The notes under the pieces are model-generated. The model worked only from the letters and a program-made list of their open reading frames with translations, ran no database searches and was not told the origin of the DNA. Positions 8,486 to 16,628 of a stretch of DNA of 39,051 nt are shown here, piece after piece (the stretch's first letter is position 1; the number at the start of each line of letters is the position of its first letter). The DNA comes from an uncultured Pelagibacteraceae bacterium. GTDB lineage: Bacteria > Pseudomonadota > Alphaproteobacteria > Pelagibacterales > Pelagibacteraceae. The stretch is taken from the NCBI GenBank assembly GCA_902537055.1, contig CACAZW010000010.1, forward strand, positions 1 to 39,051, in the 5' to 3' direction. The position numbers were made by a program, and so were the translations under genes.

Positions 8486-9640
8486 TTATTTATTTTTGTA
8501 AACCAGTTTACCGAACTTTTTTAACGCGGCCTGTGAAATCTCTAAACCTAAACCAGGTTTTTCATTTAAATGTATCCATCCATCACTCATTTTGTGTGGA
8601 TTTTCAAATAATTGAGCTTGAAGAGGATCTCTTTCATCATCAAATGACTCAACAATTCTCCCAGCTGGAGTTGATGCTACTAATGGAGCATGAATATAAC
8701 AATCATGATGTGGAGCTACATCTATATGATTTAATTCACATAAAGCTGAAAGTTTTTTTCCATTAGTAAAACCACCAAACATTGTGCAATCAAATTGTAA
8801 AATTTGTATTGCCTCTTCTTCAATCATGGACCTACATCCATAAATAGTTATTTCACTTTCACCACCTGACAATGGAATTTTGGTTTGCTTTGATAAAAGT
8901 TTTAAAGTTCTTCTATCATCTTCCCATCTAACTGGTTCTTCAATCCATGTAGGATTAAATCTCTCAAATTCTTTTACACCTTCAATTGCAGTTTTTAGAT
9001 CCCATGCTCTATTGACATCAATCATTAAACCTTTTTGATCTCCTATTTCATCTCTAATAATCTCTAATCTCTTAGCATCTTCTTTGATACTAAGTCCTCC
9101 AACTTTAACTTTAAAACTTTGATGACCGATATTTAATAATTTTTGAATTTCATCTCTTAATTCTTTTTCATCTTTACCATCTCTGTAGTAAGCACATGTA
9201 ACATAAACAGGAATTTTATTTCTGTATCCACCAAATAATTTATACAATGGGATGTTTGAAGCTTTTCCTATCAAATCCCAACACGCAATATCTAAAGCTG
9301 CTGAAATTCTGATTAATGCTTCTCTGCTCCAGCCTTTTTCGCTACTGGTTCGAGTATCAGTTAATTTGAAAATTTTTTCATAAATTTTTTCAGAACAAAA
9401 TGGATCTTCTCCAATTATTAAATCTTGTAAGCCATTTGAAAATGGTTTGATGATAGGAGCTATATCAGTGTAGCTTGTTGCTAAACCAAATCCTGAATGA
9501 CCATCTTTAGTTTTAATTTTAATTAAGAGTTCATTAGCGGTTGGTACAATAAAGTGACTAACCCAATGTGGTTTTACTTCATCTGGATTATTAAGAACAT
9601 AAACCTCTAAGCTTTCAATTAAATTACTACTATTTGTCAT
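8486..9640 (-). CDS. Enolase-superfamily enzyme, mandelate racemase / sugar-acid dehydratase type
   Basis: A 384-residue member of the mandelate racemase/muconate lactonizing family, which abstracts a proton alpha to a carboxylate with Mg2+ help, giving dehydration or epimerisation of hydroxy or sugar acids. Catalytic elements are visible: the KxK lysines in SFKVKVGG (K177, K179), metal ligands D208 (MIDVNRAWD), E234 (WIEEPVRW) and E261 (LSGGESEI), and the Asp-His dyad D284 (LQFDCTMFGG) and H311 (VAPHHDCYIHAP). The complete set argues for an active enzyme of the mandelate-racemase subgroup. It is the first gene of a minus-strand pair with the FAD/Fe-S dehydrogenase and diverges from the aminotransferase gene across only 45 bases. 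Substrate unknown. Confidence 0.9.
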   Translation of the reverse strand: MTNSSNLIESLEVYVLNNPDEVKPHWVSHFIVPTANELLIKIKTKDGHSGFGLATSYTDIAPIIKPFSNGLQDLIIGEDPFCSEKIYEKIFKLTDTRTSSEKGWSREALIRISAALDIACWDLIGKASNIPLYKLFGGYRNKIPVYVTCAYYRDGKDEKELRDEIQKLLNIGHQSFKVKVGGLSIKEDAKRLEIIRDEIGDQKGLMIDVNRAWDLKTAIEGVKEFERFNPTWIEEPVRWEDDRRTLKLLSKQTKIPLSGGESEITIYGCRSMIEEEAIQILQFDCTMFGGFTNGKKLSALCELNHIDVAPHHDCYIHAPLVASTPAGRIVESFDDERDPLQAQLFENPHKMSDGWIHLNEKPGLGLEISQAALKKFGKLVYKNK

Positions 9641-9662
9641 ACATTATAAATTTGCTTATATA
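9634..9662 (+). promoter_or_regulatory. Possible sigma-70 promoter for the aminotransferase gene
   Basis: TTGTCA (9634-9639) and TATATA (9657-9662) are spaced by 17 bases, 23 bases before the aminotransferase ATG. The -35 hexamer overlaps the start codon of the divergent enolase-superfamily gene. AT-rich DNA makes such matches common, so this is only a plausible site. Confidence 0.3.
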
Positions 9663-9685
9663 ATTTCTTTAGCATATACAGCGGT

Positions 9686-10858
9686 ATGGCAATTTCAAAT
9701 AATATAAGACCTGGTCGACATTTTTTGCAAATTCCAGGACCAACAAACGTTCCAGATAGAGTTCTAAGAGCTATGGATTATCCAACTATAGATCATAGAG
9801 GTCCAGACTTTGCTGAATTAGGATTAAGAGTTTTAGATCGAATAAAATTAATTTTCAAAACTTCTGAACCTGTAATAATTTTTCCGGCTTCAGGAACGGG
9901 TGCTTGGGAAGCTGCACTTGTAAACACTTTAAGTGCTGGAGATAAAATCTTGATGTTTGAAACTGGACATTTCTCAACTCTTTGGTGGGATATTGCTCAA
10001 AAATTTAAAATTGAAGTAGACTTTGTTGAAGGTGATTGGAGAACAGGTGTTGATCCAAACATCGTTGAACAAAAACTAAAAGAAGACAAAGATAAAAAAA
10101 TTAAAGCAGTTTGTGCTGTACATAATGAAACTTCTACAGGTGTTACAAGTAGAATTGGAGAAATTAGAAAAGCTATGGATAATGCGGAACATCCAGCTTT
10201 ATTATTTGTTGATACGATATCTTCATTAGGCTCTATTGATTATAGACATGAAGAGTGGAAAGTTGATGTAACTGTTGGTGGTTCTCAAAAAGGATTACTA
10301 TTACCACCAGGACTTTCTTTTAATGCAATAAGTTCTAAAGCTTTAGAAGCGTATAAAACATCTGAATTACCAAAATCTTACTGGGATTGGGGACCGATGT
10401 TAGAAAACAATAAAAAAGGTTACTTTCCTTACACACCAGCCACGAATTTATTCTATGGTTTGGATGAAGCAATCAATATGCTTACAGAAGAAGGTTTAGA
10501 TAATGTTTTCAAAAGACACAAAAGATTTGCAGAAGCCACAAGAGTTGCAGTTAACTCGTGGGGATTAGAAATACTTTGTAAAAACCCTGAAGAATACTCT
10601 GATTCATTAACAGCAGTAATGGTTCCAGATGGTCATGATGCAGATTTTTTAAGAAAAACTATTTTAGATCACTATAATATGTCATTAGGTACAGGACTTG
10701 CAAAAGTTGCTGGTAAAATTTTTAGAATTGGCCACTTAGGTGATTTTAATGAACTAATGTTAGCTGGAACATTGGCAGGTGTTGAAATGGGTTTAATGAA
10801 ATCTAAAATACCTTATAAAAAAGGTGGAATACTTAAGGCACTTGAGTATCTTTGTTAA
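9686..10858 (+). CDS. Class V aminotransferase, serine/alanine/aspartate-glyoxylate type
   Basis: A PLP-dependent fold-type I aminotransferase of 390 residues, related to serine-glyoxylate and alanine-glyoxylate aminotransferases. It shows FLQIPGPTNVPDRVL, IDHRGPDF, the cofactor-contacting segment PASGTGAWEAAL, AVHNETSTGV, the pyridine-nitrogen aspartate at D176 (LLFVDTISSLGS) and the Schiff-base lysine K202 in GGSQKGLLLPPGLSF. Likely reaction: transfer of an amino group from serine, alanine or aspartate to glyoxylate, giving glycine and a 2-oxoacid such as hydroxypyruvate. It diverges from the enolase-superfamily and 2-hydroxyacid dehydrogenase genes, which could make or use such oxoacids. 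BhcA of the beta-hydroxyaspartate cycle belongs to the same family, but its partner enzymes are absent here. Confidence 0.88.
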   Translation: MAISNNIRPGRHFLQIPGPTNVPDRVLRAMDYPTIDHRGPDFAELGLRVLDRIKLIFKTSEPVIIFPASGTGAWEAALVNTLSAGDKILMFETGHFSTLWWDIAQKFKIEVDFVEGDWRTGVDPNIVEQKLKEDKDKKIKAVCAVHNETSTGVTSRIGEIRKAMDNAEHPALLFVDTISSLGSIDYRHEEWKVDVTVGGSQKGLLLPPGLSFNAISSKALEAYKTSELPKSYWDWGPMLENNKKGYFPYTPATNLFYGLDEAINMLTEEGLDNVFKRHKRFAEATRVAVNSWGLEILCKNPEEYSDSLTAVMVPDGHDADFLRKTILDHYNMSLGTGLAKVAGKIFRIGHLGDFNELMLAGTLAGVEMGLMKSKIPYKKGGILKALEYLC

Positions 10859-10876
10859 TCAATCAAGTTACAAATC

Positions 10877-11854
10877 ATGCTTGATTTTTGCATTATAGGA
10901 TCAGGGATTTCTGGGTCAACAATCGCTAACTTATTAAATAAAAAATATTCCGTTGCAGTTTATGATAAAGCAAGAGGATATGGTGGAAGAAGTTCATTTA
11001 AGAAATATAAAGAAGAAGTCGGATTTGACCATGGACTTCAATATATCTCTCCAAAATCTACAAAATTTAAAACATTTACCAATCAACTTATTAAAAAAAA
11101 AGTTTTAAAAAAGTGGGGAGGAAATCATTTATTTCTGCATAAAACAGTCAAAGAAATTAAAAATCATTTAAAATTAATTGGAACAAAAGGAAACAACTCT
11201 ATTAGCAAACATTTATTACAGAAAATTAAATGTAATTTTGAACATGAGCTTACAAATATAAAGAGATTAAACGATTATTGGGAATTAACATTCAAAAATG
11301 ATGTAAAACAAAAATGTAAAAATCTTATTTTGACTTGCCCATTTCCTCAAACTAAGAAATTAGGACAAAAATACTTAAATAAATCTTATTTAAATCAAAA
11401 AGTTAAGATGGATGCGAATTTAACAGTTATGATTATTACAAATAAACTTAAACAAATAAATAGCAGTTATTTTTTTAATGATGAGATGCTTGGTTGGGCT
11501 GCATACGAAAATAGTAAGAAAAGATTTAATTATAAGTATGATTTATGGACACTTCAAAGCACATACAAATACGGCAATAAATTCACTAAAGATTATAGAA
11601 ATAAAAGAAAATACTATACCAACCAGCTTGTTAAAAAATTTGAGAAATTAACAAAGTTAAAAATAAAAAAAATTTATCATTCAAGAATTCATGGCTGGAT
11701 GTATTCATCCAATTCAAAGCCACTTAAACAATTATCGTTGTGGAATAAGTCTTTAAAATTAGGTTTATGCGGTGATTATTTTGGAGGACCAAGATTAGAA
11801 AATGGGTGGCAAAGTGCACACGATTTACATAATAAAATACGATATGGTAATTAA
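10877..11854 (+). CDS. Renalase-like FAD/NAD(P)-dependent oxidoreductase
   Basis: A 325-residue flavoprotein with an N-terminal dinucleotide-binding motif (CIIGSGISGSTIANLL) followed by the renalase-type signature YDKARGYGGRSS and FDHGLQYISP. The C-terminal FAD-closing strand LGLCGDYFGGPRLENGWQSA is typical of the same group. Renalases oxidise off-isomer forms of NAD(P)H; bacterial homologues are mostly uncharacterised, so the substrate is not assigned. The middle of the protein is very lysine- and asparagine-rich, as expected from AT bias. It starts 18 bases after the aminotransferase and its stop is followed immediately by the next ATG, so cotranscription is likely. Confidence 0.78.
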   Translation: MLDFCIIGSGISGSTIANLLNKKYSVAVYDKARGYGGRSSFKKYKEEVGFDHGLQYISPKSTKFKTFTNQLIKKKVLKKWGGNHLFLHKTVKEIKNHLKLIGTKGNNSISKHLLQKIKCNFEHELTNIKRLNDYWELTFKNDVKQKCKNLILTCPFPQTKKLGQKYLNKSYLNQKVKMDANLTVMIITNKLKQINSSYFFNDEMLGWAAYENSKKRFNYKYDLWTLQSTYKYGNKFTKDYRNKRKYYTNQLVKKFEKLTKLKIKKIYHSRIHGWMYSSNSKPLKQLSLWNKSLKLGLCGDYFGGPRLENGWQSAHDLHNKIRYGN

Positions 11855-12313
11855 ATGAAAATATTATTTTCAATAGTAATTTTACTTTTTTCAACATCCA
11901 TTAGCTATTCAAAAAATACAGATATCATCCATGATTTTAAAATCACATTTGATTGTAAATTAGAAAAAATAATGATCAAAAATAAAGATTTTAATTATCA
12001 AACTTTTACTGCAGACAATATTGAAGTTGATAAAAACAAAGTATTAAAAGTTGTAGCAGCACAACCAAGTATATTAAAAATTAATGGTTTATCAGAATTT
12101 ATAGATACTTATTCAGATATAAATAAAGATGACGTTAGAATAGCAAAAAACGATACAATTTTATTTAAAAACATAGATAAAAAAAGAAAATACTCGGAGT
12201 CAGTATTTTTAAATAGATCAACCGGTGAATTAATTCACGAAGTTACAAAAAATATGAATACTAAAGATAATGAAAAATACATTTCTTTCTTTGGTTGCAC
12301 TAAAGAATTGTAA
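11855..12313 (+). CDS. Small secreted hypothetical protein
   Basis: A 152-residue protein with a clear Sec signal peptide (MKILFSIVILLFSTSISYS), so probably periplasmic. The mature part is charged and beta-strand-like, with two cysteines (one in TFDCKLEK, one in FFGCTKEL near the C-terminus) that could form a disulfide tying the ends together. The start codon directly follows the stop of the renalase-like gene. I do not recognise the family. Confidence 0.7.
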   Translation: MKILFSIVILLFSTSISYSKNTDIIHDFKITFDCKLEKIMIKNKDFNYQTFTADNIEVDKNKVLKVVAAQPSILKINGLSEFIDTYSDINKDDVRIAKNDTILFKNIDKKRKYSESVFLNRSTGELIHEVTKNMNTKDNEKYISFFGCTKEL

Positions 12314-12363
12314 GATCTAATTTTTGATTACCTAATTTTTATAAAATTGATTAAAATTATTTT

Positions 12364-13104
12364 ATGAAAAAAAAATGTTTGTACATCTCTCTAGTGTTAA
12401 TGTTTTCTCTTTTCACATCAAATTCAATTGCAGTATCTTTTGAAAAAAATTGTAAGGTCCCCAAAGGTTCAATAAAAAAAATAAAGATTGATGGAGAAAA
12501 ATATACTCTATTTACATTAAAAGATAAGAACAAAGGAGGTTGTTCTTCAGATAATAAGTCAAGATCTGGAGCTCCTTACTGGGAAAGGGCAGAGTTAGCA
12601 CAAAGAAATACACTTTCAAAAAATAAGATACACGAAATTTCTTTTAAAGTTAAAATTGATGAAGGTTTTACAGGTGAAAGAGAAACATTTTTTCAAATTC
12701 ATAATTATAATAAATCAGCAAAAAGTGTTTGGCCATCTTTAATGTTAAAATTTGATGATGGTTTTTATGCATCTACTTCAACTCATCCATCATATTTACA
12801 AATAGACTATATGTATGCTGATCAAAAACATTATCATTTAAATAAAAAAAATATTCCTCTATCAAATTTAAAAAATGAATGGCAATATTTTAGAGTAATT
12901 TTATCTAAAATTGATAAAAATACGGAAACTGGATATGTGACTATTTATTTAAATAATGATATTATTTTTAATAAAATCAAAACTTATTTTCCAAAAAGGG
13001 GCACTCCAAGAATTAAATATGGTATTTACAGACCTGGCAATTTAGATGGAAATAATATATCTCAGATACTTTATTCAAAAATTGACATTAATTCTAAAAA
13101 ATAA
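12364..13104 (+). CDS. Secreted polysaccharide-lyase-like protein (concanavalin-type jelly roll)
   Basis: A 246-residue exported protein with a signal peptide (about residues 1-23, FTSNSIA). The mature sequence resembles beta-jelly-roll polysaccharide lyases of the PL7/PL20/PF14099 type: ERAELAQ at 74-80 (compare the RxEL motif on the substrate-binding sheet), FFQIHN at 109-114 (the QIH catalytic strand), YLQIDYMY at about 144-151, and KYGIYRPG at about 219-225 (YFKAGIY-like strand). If active it would cleave a uronic-acid polymer by beta-elimination outside the cytoplasm, using His113 and nearby Tyr. Distant family membership is inferred from motifs only; a non-catalytic sugar-binding role is possible. 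It stands alone, 50 bases after the preceding gene, and converges on the M24 gene. Confidence 0.6.
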   Translation: MKKKCLYISLVLMFSLFTSNSIAVSFEKNCKVPKGSIKKIKIDGEKYTLFTLKDKNKGGCSSDNKSRSGAPYWERAELAQRNTLSKNKIHEISFKVKIDEGFTGERETFFQIHNYNKSAKSVWPSLMLKFDDGFYASTSTHPSYLQIDYMYADQKHYHLNKKNIPLSNLKNEWQYFRVILSKIDKNTETGYVTIYLNNDIIFNKIKTYFPKRGTPRIKYGIYRPGNLDGNNISQILYSKIDINSKK

Positions 13105-13147
13105 AAATTAAATAAGGGTATTTTAAACTTTAAAAGAAAAGGCTAAT

Positions 13148-14299
13148 TTATAAAATAACAAGATCTAGTTTTTGATTGCCCAACCTTTCATTGCCTCTTT
13201 CAGTGACTAAATAAGTTTCCCCCAAATTCATTGCTAATTCATTATCAGAGTCCATCAAGATCATGTGCATGAAGAAGATGTTACCTGGTTCTATAACGTA
13301 AGGATTTCCTGTGTAAAGCATTGGCCAATCCATCCAGTTTGGTGAAAAAGTTGCACCTAATGAGTAGCCACATGCATTCATTCTTGAATTTTTAAATCCA
13401 TGATCATCAAAAGTTTTTGCATGAATGTCAAAAACTTCTCCAATTTTATTTCCAGGCTTTAATTTATTTTCACAATTTGTAAAAGCCTCAACGCATGCTT
13501 CATGCATTTTATGATGCTTAGGATCTGCTTTTCCTATGGGTATTGTTCTAAACATTGCAGAATGATAGTGCCTATAAGTTCCAGCCCATTCAATGGTTAA
13601 CTGGTCTTGATTATTAAGTATTTGTTTTTCTGCTTGATATCGACAGAGTAGGGCATTCTTGCCAGATCCAATAATAAATTCATTAGCAGGATAATCTCCA
13701 CCTCCTTCAAATATAACTCTGTTCATTTCAGCTAAAATTTTAGACTCACTCACTCCTGCTTTTGCATGCTTCCAAACTTCATCTAAAGCTTTGTCAGCCA
13801 AATTTGCTGCTTTTTTTACATATCTAATTTCCTCTTTAGATTTTATTACTCTTAGTTTTGTAATTAGTTCTGACTTATCTTCAATTGAGCAATAGTTTTT
13901 TAAAACTTTATTAAGTCTTAAAGCATTTCTTCCTGTTAGACCGTATGCTTCATATTCAACACCAATTTTTTTTCCTTTTAAATTTAGCTCATCTAAAATT
14001 ATTTTAAGTTCATCAGCAGGATTTGCACCATCTTTATCAACCCAAATTCTAATATCACTAATATTTGAAGTGTTTTGAGCTTGCCTTAAATCAGGGGCTC
14101 TAGTTAATAATATTAAGTTACCTTTTTGATCTAAAACTAATGCTTGAAAAAAAACATATCCGAAAGTGTCGTAACCAGTGAGCCAATACATAGACTCCTG
14201 TCTAAACATTATAAGAGCATCTACACCCTCATTTTTCATAGAGTTAAGTGTCTTTTCTTTTCTATTTGAGAATTCTTCTTTACTAAAATGAAGACCCAT
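13148..14299 (-). CDS. Creatinase-like M24 family hydrolase lacking canonical metal ligands
   Basis: A 383-residue two-domain protein: an N-terminal creatinase domain (residues 1-150, with MYWLTGYDTFGYVFFQ) and a C-terminal pita-bread domain. Canonical M24 dinuclear-metal ligands (Asp, Asp, His, Glu, Glu) are mostly absent. The Asp-Asp segment reads IEWAGTYRHYHSAMFRT (236-252), the GHGIG-type histidine is replaced in GYSLGATFSPNW (311-322), and the following region is EPGNIFFMHM. This pattern resembles metal-independent creatinase and ectoine hydrolase (DoeA/EutD) more than Xaa-Pro peptidases; GGDYPANEF also fits. Likely role: hydrolysis of a small C-N bonded solute. Last gene of the six-gene operon, overlapping the upstream gene by one base. 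Confidence 0.8.
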   Translation of the reverse strand: MGLHFSKEEFSNRKEKTLNSMKNEGVDALIMFRQESMYWLTGYDTFGYVFFQALVLDQKGNLILLTRAPDLRQAQNTSNISDIRIWVDKDGANPADELKIILDELNLKGKKIGVEYEAYGLTGRNALRLNKVLKNYCSIEDKSELITKLRVIKSKEEIRYVKKAANLADKALDEVWKHAKAGVSESKILAEMNRVIFEGGGDYPANEFIIGSGKNALLCRYQAEKQILNNQDQLTIEWAGTYRHYHSAMFRTIPIGKADPKHHKMHEACVEAFTNCENKLKPGNKIGEVFDIHAKTFDDHGFKNSRMNACGYSLGATFSPNWMDWPMLYTGNPYVIEPGNIFFMHMILMDSDNELAMNLGETYLVTERGNERLGNQKLDLVIL

Positions 14300-15072
14300 T
14301 AACGAATGTTAACACTAACAGAACCAATTTTATCAACTGTTCCTTTGTATAATCCTTTTCCTTTAAATGGAACTACTCCCACAGTTGAACCCGTGAAAAC
14401 ATAAAAATCTTTATTTAAGTTTATCTTTTCTTTTTTAACTTTATTTAAAACGAATCTTAAAGAATTTAATGGGTTAATATAAACAATATTTGTATTACCA
14501 TTAACTTTTACTCCATTTTTATTGCTGAACAGTGAAGTTTTTAAATTATTTAGGTTTAATTTTTTAAATTTTGTTTTTCTTCCAACAACAAATTTGATGT
14601 TAAATCCAAAATCCCCACAAATATCTCCCAAATATGTAAATTTTTTATTTCTTTGTCTAAATCCAACTATTTCAAAACAAGGCCCCATAAATTTAATAAA
14701 TTTTGTTACATTTGATTTTGTAACTTTTCCTTTAAAATCAAAGAAAGATTTTTTGATAAGATAATAAACTTCAACTTCTATACCTTTAGTGTGTTGATTA
14801 ATTTTTACATTTTGACCAGATTTAACTAACCTTTTTTTAAAAACTTTAGCTGTAAAAGGTTCTTTTTCCTTTAATTTTTTTAAAGCTTGAATTCCAGTTC
14901 CACCTGCTTTTATTCCAATTGTTTCATCTTTAATTTGATCTTCACACAATTTCCTAAGTTTGTTAGCTAAATTAATATTTTTACAATATTTTACTGGGAT
15001 AGGATTGATGACTGTATTTGTGTTGAAAGCTTTAACGAGTCTTCCAGCGATACGATTAATTTCATTTTTCAT
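14299..15072 (-). CDS. 2-oxopent-4-enoate hydratase / fumarylacetoacetate hydrolase family protein
   Basis: A 257-residue protein of the MhpD-like hydratase/decarboxylase branch of the FAH fold. Visible features are the N-terminal helix IAGRLVKAF, the IGIKAGGTG segment where family members have GYKIG, and a family-typical C-terminus FYVFTGSTVGVVPFKGKG followed by GSVSVNI. The segment in between is unusually lysine-rich and diverged, so the Mg2+ ligands are hard to place. Known relatives hydrate or decarboxylate 2-oxo-dienoates. The stop overlaps the M24 start by one base, and nine bases separate it from the M23 gene upstream. Substrate unknown. Confidence 0.72.
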   Translation of the reverse strand: MKNEINRIAGRLVKAFNTNTVINPIPVKYCKNINLANKLRKLCEDQIKDETIGIKAGGTGIQALKKLKEKEPFTAKVFKKRLVKSGQNVKINQHTKGIEVEVYYLIKKSFFDFKGKVTKSNVTKFIKFMGPCFEIVGFRQRNKKFTYLGDICGDFGFNIKFVVGRKTKFKKLNLNNLKTSLFSNKNGVKVNGNTNIVYINPLNSLRFVLNKVKKEKINLNKDFYVFTGSTVGVVPFKGKGLYKGTVDKIGSVSVNIR

Positions 15073-15081
15073 AGCCAGAAC

Positions 15082-15870
15082 TTATTGAAGAATGCTCATA
15101 GGATCAAGTCTAGTTTGAAACCAATTTATCCTAAAATCTAAATGAGGCCCAGTTGATCTTCCTGTAGATCCAACAGTTCCAATAATTTCTCCTTGTTTAA
15201 CTTCATCACCAACTTTAACCATTACATTCTCAAGATGTGAATATATTGTTGAAATTCCGTGTCCGTGATCCATTATTACAGTACCACCTGTATAATAAAG
15301 ATCATCTTCCGCCATTGTGACTACTCCTGTTCCAGATGATTTTATTTCGGTTCCCTGTTTAGCTGCAATATCAATTCCATAGTGAGGCCATTTTGGTTTA
15401 CCATTAAGAATTCTTTGGCTACCGTAAACTCCACTAATTATTCCTTTAACTGGCATAATAAATTGTTCAGTAAAAAAAGTTAAATCTGAATTGATGGCTC
15501 TTGCCTTTCCAATTCTTCCATTTTCTTCTTTAATCCTTTTATAAACAGACTCTGGTGGTGTAACTTTATTTTCAGGCAGACCATCTATTCTTTGAATATT
15601 ATATTTTCTTTTAAAAACTTTTTTTATAATTTTGTTTTTTTTACCATTATTTATTTCAGTAATAGCTACATCGAATTTTCTATCTCTATCTATACCGAAT
15701 ACGAAATATCCATCCTCAGATACTTTAACTTGTGTTTTATCTACAAATACCTTTGATCCAGTTTCTGCTTTACCTAAAATAAAATGTCCTTGTAAAAATT
15801 TACCTTGAAACTCTAAAGCATGAGAGTGAGTAGAAAATATAATTGCTAAAAAAAGCAACAATTTTTTCAT
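15082..15870 (-). CDS. M23 family peptidoglycan endopeptidase (LytM domain)
   Basis: An exported murein hydrolase or LytM factor. I prefer the ATG at 15870, which overlaps the SDR stop (TAATG), over the in-frame ATG 15 bases upstream (15885), because it starts a proper signal peptide, MKKLLLFLAIIFSTHSHA. That leaves 262 residues. The N-terminal half looks like a beta-rich spacer. The C-terminal LytM domain has HYGIDIA (first zinc ligands His and Asp), YSHLENV and TGRSTGPHLDFRI. In the usual HxH motif the second histidine is Asp (PHLD), which could still coordinate zinc but may mark a modified active site. It sits inside a metabolic operon. Confidence 0.87.
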   Translation of the reverse strand: MKKLLLFLAIIFSTHSHALEFQGKFLQGHFILGKAETGSKVFVDKTQVKVSEDGYFVFGIDRDRKFDVAITEINNGKKNKIIKKVFKRKYNIQRIDGLPENKVTPPESVYKRIKEENGRIGKARAINSDLTFFTEQFIMPVKGIISGVYGSQRILNGKPKWPHYGIDIAAKQGTEIKSSGTGVVTMAEDDLYYTGGTVIMDHGHGISTIYSHLENVMVKVGDEVKQGEIIGTVGSTGRSTGPHLDFRINWFQTRLDPMSILQ

Positions 15871-16628
15871 TATTTTGCTGTCCAACCCCCATCAATTACA
15901 ATTGATGTCCCGGTTATCATACTTGCTGCATCTGACGCTAAAAAACATACTGCTGTAGCCACATCAGATTCTGTAGCAACTTTTCCCATTGGAATATTAC
16001 TTAAAGCAAGCTGTTTAAATTTTTTATTTTTAAAGAATTTTTTAACCATTGGAGTTTCAACAAATGTAGGTGCAACAGTGTTTACTCTAATATTTTTTGT
16101 TGCAAGTTCAACTCCCATTCCTTTTGTTAATCCCTCAATTCCAAATTTTGTCATATTGTAAATATTTCTACCTGACATTCCAACATGCCCTAATTGTGAG
16201 GACATATTAATTATAGATCCACCCTTTTTATTATTTTTTAACATTTTTAGGACTACTAATTGTGCAACATTGAATGCTGCTTTCATATTTAAATCTACAA
16301 GATAGTTCATACTTGTCTGTTTTATTTTTTCAAAAGGCTCAGGAATATTTGTACCTGCGTTATTTACAAGAATATCAACTTTCTTAATTTTTTTTAATTT
16401 AGAAGAAAGATCTTTATAATTCATAATATCGCAAGTTATTTTAACTAATTTTCCTTTAACTTTTTTTATATCTTTTTGAAGTTTATCAAGATCAGAAGTA
16501 GTTCTACTTACTCCAATTATAGTTGCACCAGCTTCCGCAAGAGCAATAGAACAAGCTCTACCTATACCTTTTCCAGCTCCAGTTACTAAAGCAACTTTAT
16601 TTTTTAAATTAATTTTTTTTAAATACAT
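15870..16628 (-). CDS. Short-chain dehydrogenase/reductase (SDR)
   Basis: A classical NAD(P)-dependent SDR of 252 residues. It has the cofactor motif VALVTGAGKGIGRA, the NNAGTNIPEP loop, the catalytic serine in IINMSSQLGHVG, the catalytic YNMTK tyrosine-lysine pair, and the C-terminal FLASDAASMITGTSIVIDGG of the FabG/gluconate-dehydrogenase type. It oxidises or reduces a hydroxyl/carbonyl group; 2-deoxygluconate, gluconate-5 or hydroxyacid dehydrogenases are the closest functional guesses. It abuts the terC stop upstream and overlaps the M23 start by one base downstream. Substrate not predictable. Confidence 0.88.
   Translation of the reverse strand: MYLKKINLKNKVALVTGAGKGIGRACSIALAEAGATIIGVSRTTSDLDKLQKDIKKVKGKLVKITCDIMNYKDLSSKLKKIKKVDILVNNAGTNIPEPFEKIKQTSMNYLVDLNMKAAFNVAQLVVLKMLKNNKKGGSIINMSSQLGHVGMSGRNIYNMTKFGIEGLTKGMGVELATKNIRVNTVAPTFVETPMVKKFFKNKKFKQLALSNIPMGKVATESDVATAVCFLASDAASMITGTSIVIDGGWTAK

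Noticed and set aside
9345..9365. tRNA-like GGTTCGA arm
   Set aside because: It lies inside the enolase-superfamily coding sequence with no matching acceptor or anticodon stems.
9686..10858. Aminotransferase as BhcA of the beta-hydroxyaspartate cycle
   Set aside because: Same family, but no hydroxyaspartate aldolase, dehydratase or iminosuccinate reductase gene lies in the window.
13121..13135. TTTTAAA-C-TTTAAAA palindrome between convergent genes as a bidirectional terminator
   Set aside because: All-AT arms apart from the centre would form a very weak stem, and such sequences are frequent by chance here.
13148..14299. M24 protein as the DMSP lyase DddP
   Set aside because: DddP belongs to the same fold but keeps the iron-binding Asp, Asp, His, Glu, Glu set, which is mostly missing here.
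15871..15885. Upstream start of the M23 gene
   Set aside because: It would add MDSKI ahead of a perfect signal peptide and overlap the SDR gene by 16 bases; the internal ATG gives the TAATG overlap typical of this genome.
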